DNA of 64,000 nucleotides, taken from positions 3,300,273-3,364,272 of the forward strand of contig RPFO01000667.1 in NCBI GenBank assembly GCA_009746045.1, given 5' to 3'. The notes beneath the pieces are model-generated. The model searched no databases. It was not told the origin of the DNA and worked only from the letters and a program-made list of their open reading frames with translations. This DNA comes from Mesostigma viride. Its lineage: Eukaryota; Streptophyta; Mesostigmatophyceae; Mesostigmatales; Mesostigmataceae. The position numbers and the translations under genes were made by a program. Positions 1 through 9,263 of this stretch are shown one piece after another (within the stretch, counting starts at the first letter, position 1; each line of letters opens with the position of its first letter).

Positions 1-404
1 GCAGTGATGAGGGGGCCGTCCGGTCAGGCGCTGTCAGGCCTGCAAGCTGGGCAGCCATCGGCGCCACGGGCCGGTTTGTGAACCGACCCTGGGTATATGC
101 GCCTATATAGAACCCCTCAGGCTCTGAGAGAGGCCTTTATATTCTCCCAAACCGCCAGCTAGCTAGAGGCCTCTGAGTGAGTTCCAAGCCTATCTGTATT
201 CTGTGGCCACTGCATGGACCAGGGGGCAGCCCTATATACTGCGCCCGCTATATGCTTGTGCTGTGTCGGAAGCTTTATTGCACCCACAACAGGGGATGCA
301 GGATCGTTTCGACGGGTCCGATTGTGCACCGGCTGTGGCATATGCCTGTGGCATCATAAGGGAAGGGGGGGATATTCTCTTCCCCCTGCCCTCTGTGCAC
401 AGTC

Positions 405-476
405 AGGTGCTCCGTGAGTCCCCAACGGGAGCACGTCTTTTTAATTAATGAAGCATTAATTAATTAATTAATCGGC
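405..476 (+). mobile_element. 3' end of a truncated LINE (family 1, copy 1)
   Basis: The element ends in a short inverted repeat, GTGCTCC (407-413) paired with GGAGCAC (428-434), followed by an AT tail of TTAA/ATTA units (about 440-473). The same stem-loop and tail recur near 3042-3096 and 11000-11085. A terminal stem-loop plus a short tandem tail is typical of several LINE clades, whose reverse transcriptase recognises the RNA 3' end. The upstream boundary is not clear; related sequence may reach back to about 180. No open reading frame of note is present in this copy. Confidence 0.6.
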
Positions 477-1699
477 ACCATGTACGCGCTCCTCCAGCAC
501 AGCTTGGACGACCAAGGCCTTCCTATCGATCATCCTTGCTGCATGGTGGGGGCTTTGCGAGCATGGCGCATTAGCAGCCTGGCCTCGCACCTGCGCCAAT
601 TAGAGACGTCGGACGCCCCCCGCATGCGCACTAGGCCCAGCCCACGGAAATCATTCTCGTCACAGGCCGGAGCTAGGCGTAGCTAATCAAGATGACGTTG
701 GTATTCCACCGGCTCGATCAGTGTCAGAGCAACATTTCCCATGTTGCATAATCGAGAGTCCGATCACGGCGGTCAGGCAGGGTAATGTAGTGATTTTGTG
801 CCAAGAGGGAAAGAACCTCAGCACGTTGTTGCAGAGTGAGAAATGCCCATTCAAAAGGTCAAACAATGCGGCCGTGACAGGGGCGGACGGCAAAATCGCT
901 TCTGGCGCCTTGAGTTCGATCCCTTGGACATAGGCTACGAGCAATTGGCAATGAGCTCTGCGTGGAGGTACGTTTGGGGTAAACAGGGGGGGAGAGTTTG
1001 GATCAGCGCATGTTCAAAGGTTGGCGTCCGCAGGAGTTGCTGTCGCAGGAGCTGCTGGCGACTGAATGTCGACAGCTAGCAGGGTGAGTTGCTTGTCGAT
1101 GCCGCGTTTTGGTGCTATTGTCGCAAATATACTGCGTTACAGCCGTACCTGATTATATTGGCGGATGCGATTTAAATTAATAAGACGCATCGGACGCATG
1201 TTGTCCGACTGAATTTGGGGCTCAGACGTATAAGTTTTGAGCTCTGCCGTCATCCATGAATGGCCGCCCGTGGCTCGTGCTATACCATATAATAGATCGA
1301 GAGAGGCCATGTCATGTGATGAAGTAACCCCGGCCGGTAACAGGTGCCTGAGACAGTCTGCAGCACGAACTGCGGGGGCCGGAATTCTCAATCCTCGTAT
1401 GCATGTTTCCCTCTCGCCAGGTTTCCAGGGGGGTCGAGGAAAACTAGGCTCACCCTGGCCACGCAAACTGTAAAAACTCCAACTGCAGGCATGTATAGGA
1501 AGAATGCGCCGAAGTAGTCCAGTTCTTAGCACAGGAACGCAAGCTCCGTGGGCCCGCTGCGCCCATCCCCGACGAGCACCTGGAGGAGACTGTTCCTCAC
1601 CATGCCAGTGACCACTCACCGCCTCGCTCTCCTGTGCAGCTTCTTCCAGCTAACGGAAGCCGACATCACAAGCAAGCTCCGCATGCAACCTAGCCCGGC
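477..1699. other. Stretch without a recognisable gene
   Basis: I see no family motif, RNA gene or clear repeat here. The longest open frame (minus, 1137-1619, about 160 codons) has mixed low-information composition, matches nothing I recognise and is probably chance. Confidence 0.5.
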
Positions 1700-2665
1700 C
1701 TGAGCAGCCAGCTGCCCCATCGGCTCCCTCCCTCTCAGTGCAAGGATGACATCCGAGCAGTGATGGAGGAGCATGCACGTGACCTGGCCGTTGGCCGAGA
1801 AGCTGACCTAGTTGCTGAACACGACGCTCAACACGGTGTAGGCCCGGGTCTCCAATGTGGAAATCAAGGTCCTCCACAAGCTCCAACCTCAGTTCACGGC
1901 GCTGCACACCGCGGCGCAGGCATCCGAGACGCACGCTGCACTTGTCTCTCGCCTAAACCAACTAGTGGAGGGCAAGTGCGGCGTGCTCGATCATGAAGAA
2001 GCTTGATCGAAGCCATCACCGTCCACACCGAGGCCCTGGCCTCACAGGTCCCAAAGATAGCGGAGCAGACGGCCACCATCGCATCCCAGCCACCCCGGCT
2101 GGATGCTGGTGACCTCCCGCCCCTCTCCTATGCGGCCGGACCTGCTGCGGACAGCGACCGCCTCCACCACCGACGCGCCATCGCTACGAAACTCCAGGAG
2201 CTTGAAGACCTTCGCCAGGCACAATAACGGGAGGCCACCGACCGCGCCCGCCGCGACTGCCGGGTGGTGCTGCGTCGTTTCCCCCAGAAGCCAGGTGAGA
2301 CGTCAACCTCCCTTGCCGACGAGCTTACTGAGGACCAGCTCCTTACCCTCATGGGCCTGGTAGGTGAGGTAGAACTGCGTGGGTGCCACCGCCTTCCCCT
2401 TGCACGGGACAAGGCGGCTCCCCCACCAGTCCTGCTCACCTTCCCCTCCCGTGAGGACAAGCAGCGGTTCCTCTCTCGTCGCAAGCGGTCGCACGACCTC
2501 ACCTGGACGCTGGACGACGACCTGACCCCCGCTCAGCAGCAGCAGCGACGCGACCTGTGGCCGGAATACCTCCGCCACAAGCAGGACCCCCAGAAGCCCT
2601 AGGTGTACTGGAGGGGCGGGGACCTGATGATCAACCACAAGATGTGGACGCCCCCAGCGGGCTAG
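1700..2665 (+). pseudogene. Degraded LINE ORF1 (coiled coil plus nucleic-acid-binding domain)
   Basis: One frame from 2003 to about 2665 reads as an ORF1-type protein but is cut by a TAA at 2225-2227 and a TAG at 2600-2602. Upstream (about 1810-2000) the translation is heptad-like, with Leu and Val spaced as in a coiled coil, also with stops. The later part has the order seen in ORF1 proteins of plant and algal non-LTR elements: VVLRRFPQKPGE, then PVLLTFPSREDKQRFL, a charged DLTPAQQQQRRDL helix, and finally VYWRGGDLMIN. Known role of such proteins: RNA chaperone and packaging of the LINE RNA. No endonuclease or reverse transcriptase follows, so this is either an ORF1-only derivative or an internally deleted copy. 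Family assignment is by pattern, not by search. Confidence 0.55.
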
Positions 2666-3105
2666 AATAGCTTGCATAATAGCCCTAGCTTGTATCCATT
2701 GGTAGTCACTGCCGCTGTGGCAGCCATGCTTAGAATGTTTGCCTAGCTGTGCCAACATACCTAGTCACATGCACCGCTAACGCACGGTACACAACCAGCC
2801 ATAGCCTTAGCTTAGTCCTTGTACAGCCATGCTACGTCCTGGCTATGATCAGATTACTTGCCCACGCTCGATCCTTGTTATGCCATGCTCACATGGGTCT
2901 TATTGCACCCACAGATTGCCGGATCGTTTACACACAGTTTAGCGTGTCCAAGTGCAGCTGTGGCATGCCTTTGGCATGAAGGAGAATGGGGGTCTCTGCC
3001 CTTTCTCCTGTTGTGCACACATAGGGATTAAAAGCACTTCGGTGCTCCGTGACTCCCCAACGGGAGCACGAGTTTAATTAATTAATCAATTAATAACATA
3101 AATCC
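2666..3105 (+). mobile_element. 3' region and tail of LINE family 1, copy 2
   Basis: It directly follows the ORF1 relic. Near its end, AGCAC-TTCG-GTGCT forms a hairpin with a UUCG-type tetraloop, overlapping the GTGCTCC / GGAGCAC stem (3042-3048 with 3063-3069). A TTAA-rich tail runs to about 3096. The tail lies about 130 bp beyond the stop codon of the SGNH gene that reads toward it. Confidence 0.6.
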
Positions 3106-3234
3106 TCAAGCGGAATGGGGACAGGGATGGAAATAATGCAGAACTGCATGCACAGAGACCCCAACCAGCTTGACATTAATTGTTGGACCTTTGACCCGCC
3201 GCACTGTGGCTGCTTAGAGTGGGTCCATTATGTA

Positions 3235-4154
3235 TTAGTATGAAAGAACAGCCAACAGTTTAAACTTGTTAGGTCCTCTTCCCACTTTGCTTTTAGACTT
3301 TTTAGGGTCTAATCGGCGAATCCTGACACGGATCCATATGGGCGGCTTTTTGGGAGATGACGCATACAAGACGGTTTTTTGGGAGTACTGGGACGCCTTA
3401 ATATGCCACAGTGAGTCTACCACAGTGGCAGGCGATGTTGCCCGCTTGGTGACCTTGAGTTGCCCTGGCTGAGGGATACCATCCGATGGCACACCGGCTC
3501 CAGGTACCGGTTGGAGACTGTCAATGAACACCTGCGCTTGTGCCATGTTCTCATAACTGCTCATGAACGCCAGCACTAGCCGCCGGCTGTATTGCACATC
3601 AAAGCTAAGCTCCTCGCCACCCCCTGGGCCCTCAACGATCCACCCAGGTTTCCCAGGGACATCCTCCCGGAATTTCCAACTCTTCGCGGGCCGCATCTCA
3701 CTGGGCACAAACTTATCCTGACCGTGATCTACCGTCAGCGTGGTCAGCGCGGCCGAGAACACCTCCCCTTGCATCTGCTTGAAGCCAGTTTTGAACAGCC
3801 GCCGCCGAGGGAGCTCGTATCGCGGCGACTGGAAACTCGCGGCCTGCCAGAGAGCGGCGCTGCTGGCTGAACCAACTATCCGACTCAGCTTCTCATGTTC
3901 CTCCCTGCAGTAAAGGCTGACCTCCTCCCGCAGCAGATTGGCCACGATGGCCGCCCATATACTGTGGATACAGATCGACGGGTGCTTGCCGTCCTGGCAA
4001 CCCACCAAGGGGTTCCGGGTGCCATTTGGGAGGAATGCGTTTGGCCACAGCGCATCCCGCCATGAGAGCGTGGGGACCTGGTAGTAGCGGAGGACCTTCA
4101 TCTCCTCATCTTCGATCCAGGGGCGTCCATTGAAGTAACCTTGATCCGTGGGGC
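3235..4154 (-). CDS. Copy A exon 5 (block V and C-terminal domain)
   Basis: 920 nt ending in TAA at 3235-3237. It contains the catalytic-type DGKHP motif, then a long C-terminal domain ending NKFKLLAVLSY, a tail nearly identical in all three copies. Confidence 0.88.
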
Positions 4155-7100
4155 CTGTGATGCCAACCCACAGGCACGCATACGTGCAACAGCAGATACA
4201 GGAACAAAGCACAGGAGATTGAAGGAAGGAGGGGAAACGATGAGCGCTTGTCTTCCTTCGACGATCGCCGTGAGGAGCTGCAGACAAATGCAAGCTGTAG
4301 AAATAGGCAAAAGGCTTCACTTTCCTGTGCCAGGCTGGTGAGTCAAGTAGTGTGCAGGTGGCTGCGATGATTGCGGGCCTTGATTGCATGCCATGGGAAA
4401 GGCCACCCTGGCTGCCTCACAATAAGAGTTTCACCAGGCTGAGGGCGTCGTGTCACTCACCCATGTTTAGCAATTATTTTATTGTCTGCGCCTGCAACCA
4501 GCCATGACTGTCAGGCAGGTAATGCGCTGCTGTCCTTAAGTGCCATCCCCAGGGCCATGGTCTAGTGTTGTCCTGCCTTTCATCCATGTGCGTCTGTGCT
4601 GCACACGATGGCATGTATGTGATGGCGTGTACAGGATACATTATACAAGGCGTTGCTGCCCCTGGCACCCACCCTTGATGATGGCTGCGACCCTACACCC
4701 TCAAACACCTCTCAAAGCTATGCTACCCCACAGGTAGCCGCTGTGAGCATTGAACGGCCAATAATCATACGACCCACCTTTGATGGTGACCGTGTAGGTA
4801 GAGAGACCTTCAAAAATCCTGACAATCCATACCAAGACACCTACCCTTGATCGCCACCATACGGTTCATCTCCATGTTGCCCGTGAAGAGGAACACCACC
4901 GCCGGCTGCTGCGGCAGGCTCAGCAGCTTGATCAGCAGCTGCTCCGCTGATGCGGGGATGAGCTTCTTTATTTCCTCCACTGACCCAGCTTTCTGGACAC
5001 CACAGCAGGTTGATGAGAATGGTGCATTTGACAGGATACCATCAACAGGATGAAATCAACGGATAAGATTGGAGCATGGGAAACATCGGTCACATCAGCA
5101 TGAGCTACCTGTGAGCTTCAGGAGTCCTGGATGACAGGCGTAAGCATTACTTTCCGGCTCGGATCCGAACTCCGAAAGTCGACAGGCTGGCCGTGCCGGC
5201 CGGCACACTGCGCACTGTTGGGTTGTGCACGTCCTAAAAATAGCAGCCCGTCGTACTTTCCAACATCACTCATGTAAAGAGATGCGCAGCATGCCCAAAA
5301 TGTTTCCTCCGTTCCCACCGAACGCCGCACCTTCCTGAAACCCATGCCCCTGGCAGATGGCCTTGCAACAAGGGCCCCCCTGCACCACACTGGCGACCCA
5401 CACACTTCAGCACTTAAGTCCTAGATATCATGCCTTGCCCATGCCAGCCCCGTGAAAACCCCAGCAATGCGCACGTACCCGGCCACACACACACACACAC
5501 GCAATGTCGTCAATCCTTTGGCTGCAGTGATCGGCACAAGACGTTGTGACTGTACTCACTAAGAAATCTCACTCTAAAACATTGGTGAGAATCCTTGGTG
5601 CAACAAGGAAGATGTCAAGCTTACACTAGTAAATCTGATGTCAAGCTTACACTAGTAAATCTGATTCACAAACCGATTTAAACACACCTCATCGTTGATC
5701 TCGTAGTCGATGAAGAAGATGTCAAACTCCGACAGCGGGTGGCCCAGGTGTTCCGCGAAGCCGCTCAAAAAGGTGGCGGCCCACTGCGTGGTGGTGGATG
5801 GCTTGGCCATGTTGACCACCTGGATGCGGTCCCTGGGGGTGGACGAGTACGCTGCGTGCAGCCACTCCTGCAGCAATGCCGACCACGCACAGTCCCACGC
5901 CTTATGCTGGCCCCGTTCGAGCGCCTGCTCCCCCGCCCGCCCGCCCTCGCAGCCGTAGCCAAACGCGACTGGTGGCATTTTATCGAGCAGGGAGAACCAC
6001 AGGGCGGACCGCACATGGGGCAAGGTGGCAAGGTTAGGGGTGCAAACAGCGGCAAAAAGGTATGTGTGGGGACGTACATGTAGCAGAATTTCGGGGTGCG
6101 CATTTGGCAAAGTCATGGGCACACATGAGCCGTGATGTATTAGGTGGAACGAATAATGACAGTGCAGACCAAAAGGCTCTGTGTGCTTATTTGGTGCATG
6201 CTGCGCAATGGCAATGGACCGCCTGCCCATGCTGTTGGGTGCATGAAACTCCACGACAAAAAGGGAATTCTCGGCTGGCAGAGCACTTTGCAAGCTTTCA
6301 AGGGCGCAGGCCCGGGCAGTGGCGCCTGTCTGTAACAACAATCAAGATGAGCACAAATCATCCCATGGTTGGTGCAGGCAGGCAGACAACGATGGGTGCA
6401 GATGATGGGCACGAAACGCAACGCCAGTGTCTCTATGTGCCAACCACGCATCGCCTCGCATCACAGCAAGCCAAGCGACTCACAGCATCGAGCACATGTC
6501 ACTGGCACACCCCAGATGTTTGAACGATGCTAATAAATGGTACTAGCAAACGATAGTCAACGAAACAGGTATTATCAAGCTGTACTAACAAAGGTGGTGA
6601 TACCTGGGATCACAAATAGCACTTGCACAGCCGGAGAGCAGGAACAAAGGATATAAAAGAAGGCGCTCACCAAAGGAAGCTCACCAGCCACTTACAGCCT
6701 GCCATGTGTACCCCGGCTTCCATGTGGGGCTTGTGCGCACCGTGTATACCAGCTTCCATGTCCGGCTCTCACGTCCTCACCAGACGGCTTGCCACCACGG
6801 TCCTCGGCGCAGTGCCTGTGAGGATAAAACTAGGGATTGATGATACTAATGATTGTTTGTGCCTGACAAGGGGTACTGAACTGAGCCGCCCGCAACCGCG
6901 AACAGATAGCACGGGCTACCAACAAGGGTGACAGCTATCGCCACCAACGAGGGGTACTAATGATCACCTGAGCCGCCCGCCACCGCAATCTTCACGCCCT
7001 GCCCCTGCTGCAGCTTGTGGATCGCGCGCTGCAGCCGGTAGTTGCTGCCCGTGTTGGCGCGCGAAAGCAGCAGCATGCGGTCGGTCAGACCCTCCCACGG

Positions 7101-8215
7101 CACCATCGATGACCGTTGCTTCATCAGCGCCGCAAAAGGGGGAGGCTTGCCCGGGCACTCGTCTTCCCTGCCACCATGGCCACCACCAGCAGGGTGCGGT
7201 CCATGGGCAGGGTGGGGTTGGCTTGTGTGGGCATCTGCGGGGGCTGCGGGGGGTTTCGGCACCTCACGCTCGGTGTCCCCATGCGTGGCTCGGTGCAGCA
7301 GGCCTGGCCCCGCAGAACCAGGTGGGGGGCCCCGTGGGGATGCATGAGACAGCAGGTAGGGGTGCTATTCTTAGGGGCGCATGAGCTCGTATGGATGCTA
7401 ATTTTTGTGTCGCGCGTGAGCAGGAACAAGGGGCAGGTCGCGTTATTTTGGGGATGCAGCAGTACGGGTAATGAGCCAAGGGTTTCCCATGTCTAAAAAT
7501 AGATCGGAGGAGCAGGCAAGCAATTTAACAAGGTGAGTGAACCTATACTGGGAGCTAGTCTACAAGGAGAGCTTTCCTATACAGGCATGCGTTGGACAAA
7601 AGAAGATCATTTTGCCATTTGCCGTTTGTGAAGGAAACGTGTGCATCATGCCTACTTTCGCCGCATGTTACTGCCAGCATGCCAAGTTACTCTTGACTTA
7701 CTTTACAGATACGACTCGGCTACCTCCCCGGCAAAATGGGCTCTTTTCTAATGCAGGTCAATCAAGCATTACCAACCAATGCCGTGGCCATAGATTCCTT
7801 CAACAATACTGCCAAGCGGCCTAAAGATTCCATAATCTAACATTTATGCCAGTGCAGAAAAGATGTTACACCAAGGAAGCCGTGGAAGTGTACACGCGTG
7901 CGCTTGCAGTCGTGTCATGCAGGGAAACCAGTTGGAGCAAAGCTTACGAGGCAATAGTGACGCATGTTGCTAATATAAGCAGAGGTAAGGGAAGCACTAG
8001 CCGAAATACTGCAAGCGGTACGTGAATACTCTCCTTTATCAGCTAGAGAAAATACAACGTCCTTGCCAGGGATGATACAGCACACAGAAGGTTAACACGT
8101 GCGGTACTGGGCGCACATGCTTACCTCCGAGGATGCCTTCGCAGTCTGCTACCAGAATATTCGTCGCAAGCACCGTTAGGCTCAAAATTATCGCAAGTTT
8201 CCGTGCCCAATACAT
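3235..8215 (-). CDS. SGNH/GDSL-hydrolase-like secreted protein, copy A (5 exons)
   Basis: Exons, in reading order: 8125-8215, about 7240-6968, 5968-5688, 4992-4845, 4154-3235. Exon 1 starts with ATG and a hydrophobic stretch typical of a signal peptide, ending in phase 1 at a GTAAGC donor. Exons 2 and 3 join to give GGS-VAFGYGCEG, the block I Ser motif of the SGNH superfamily. Exon 3 ends with a DYEINDE block III candidate (catalytic Asn). Exon 5 carries DGKHP, the block V Asp-x-x-His pair. A C-terminal region with WKFREDVPGKPGWIVEGPG suggests an added beta-rich domain. Family knowledge: SGNH enzymes are mostly esterases or acetylhydrolases; a glycan or cell-wall substrate is inference. It is paralogous to copies B and C and head to head with B. 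The exon 2 start is uncertain because several AG sites fit the phase. Confidence 0.75.
4845..4992 (-). CDS. Copy A exon 4
   Basis: 148 nt. It encodes EQLLIKLLSLPQQPAVVFLF, parallel to the corresponding exons of B and C. It leaves in phase 1 at an ordinary GT donor (AAGG|GTAGGT), whereas B and C use GC donors at this site. Confidence 0.8.
5494..5510. repeat. CA dinucleotide run
   Basis: A short (CA)n microsatellite in intron 3 of copy A. Confidence 0.8.
5611..5662. repeat. 26-bp direct repeat, two units
   Basis: Two identical 26-bp units (from 5611 and 5637) lie in copy A intron 3, about 25 nt after the exon 3 donor. They do not include the donor itself. Confidence 0.85.
5688..5968 (-). CDS. 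Copy A exon 3 (block I end, block III)
   Basis: 281 nt, entering in phase 1 and leaving in phase 0. It starts V-A-F-G-Y-G-C-E-G and ends FFIDYEINDE before a GTGTGT donor. It aligns along its whole length with copy B exon 3 and copy C exon 2. Confidence 0.85.
6881..6990 (-). repeat. Duplicated exon 2 end and donor region, copy A
   Basis: The exon 2 end (6968-6990) recurs at 6881-6900 with one mismatch in 19 bases, followed by similar flanking intron sequence (a GGGGTACT-type segment). The spacing is 87 bp. In the downstream copy the donor GT has changed to TT, so only the upstream site should splice. Confidence 0.75.
6968..7240 (-). CDS. Copy A exon 2 (first half of block I)
   Basis: It encodes PPPFAALMKQRSSMVPW, then a conserved NYRLQRAIHKLQQG region, ending IAVAGGS G|GT in phase 1. 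Candidate acceptors lie near 7310, 7242 and 7233, all in the right phase; the start given is approximate. Confidence 0.7.
7263..8124. other. Intron 1 of copy A
   Basis: The region between the signal exon and exon 2 of copy A. A plus-strand open frame of about 95 codons (7537-7824) has no recognisable motif. Nothing else is supported. Confidence 0.45.
8125..8215 (-). CDS. Copy A exon 1 (signal peptide)
   Basis: ATG at 8215 on the minus strand is followed by MYWARKLAIILSLTVLATN, a basic N-region and a hydrophobic core. The exon ends CTCGGAG|GTAAGC in phase 1, matching the phase of the signal exon in copy B. It is too short to stand out as an open frame and was found by comparison with copy B. 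Confidence 0.65.
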
Positions 8216-9181
8216 GGAAACCTAACGCTCTTTACCCAAAACACAAAATTAAAGAAGGACGGCCTGAATCTGGCCTGCTCATCCGACTACGGAAGGATTG
8301 GCAAATTTAAATCAAAGCGGCTGTTCATACAGCCTTTAGGCACCCATTCGGCGTGAGACGCATTCGCCGAGAGCAATAATTCACTCCACGGTCTGCTAAA
8401 CCTAATTCCACGGTCTAAACCAAATGATAACGCTTCATTGTTTTTTTAGGGCAATAATTGCAGACAAGGCCGCGGGTGCCGACCTAATGGAACCGAGCGA
8501 CCTAATTAGGAAACCAGGTCAGCAGCCTTCTGGCGGGAAACGCACCAACATGAGCCGGGGCCCAGGATGCGAAAAGTATCGACCTGTAGAACAATGCCCT
8601 GCCATCTGTCATTGCCCCAAGCATCGCCCACCGTTGTCTGCACTGCCTACATGTACATACTCGGGTACGAACGCGTAAGTAATGAAGTGTACCTAATTCG
8701 GCAACCGGACGAGCTATGGCGAGCATGTACGTCCTTGGCAAGATATTTGAATGCCAGGAAGAGTGAAAATAATCGTGATGCTCTCACGACCAACACCGTA
8801 ACCGGCATATCACGGTATAACTCTGTAATTAGAACCGTATGGACGCATGAGTCGTAACTGTTCACATAACGCGTTTCCAAGCCTTAGTACGCCAGGCATT
8901 CGGCTTTCCAGCATCCTATGTTGGCTAAATTCAAGTTATATGTAGAGCGTTAGAGGGAATGGCCAGGACTGGCGTTTTAATTGACTGCAACGTAGATTAT
9001 ACGCCTGGATACTTTCAAGCTCGATCAAATGCCTGGATGATGTAGCTCGCTGCAGCGAGCTGCAGCGAAATGGCTACATTACCTGCTAACCGCATTTCTG
9101 CTACAATTAAGCGGATGTTCGATACCATCTAAAGCGGGAAAAGCGCATTTGCTGGCAGTTATCTAGTAGCTTCCTGTGGAC
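8216..9181. promoter_or_regulatory. Divergent spacer between copies A and B
   Basis: This 966-bp spacer separates the two start codons of a head-to-head gene pair, so it should hold both promoters and 5' leaders. I cannot assign a TATA box or operator with confidence. A CTCGCTGCAGCGAG inverted repeat lies near 9045-9062. Confidence 0.45.
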
Positions 9182-9263
9182 ATGGCTGCTGGCAACTTGA
9201 CGGTGCTGTTGTGTTTGTTTCTTGCCAAATTTCTGCCAAAGCTTTGCGAGGATTCACTGCCAG
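9182..9263 (+). CDS. Copy B exon 1 (signal peptide)
   Basis: 82 nt from ATG to CTGCCAG|GTACGC in phase 1. The hydrophobic core LTVLLCLFLA indicates entry into the secretory pathway. The next acceptor (CTACTAG at 9528-9534) fits phase 1. Confidence 0.7.

Noticed and set aside
1137-1619. 160-codon minus-strand open frame
   Set aside because: No motif, no paralogue in the window and no supporting exon structure.
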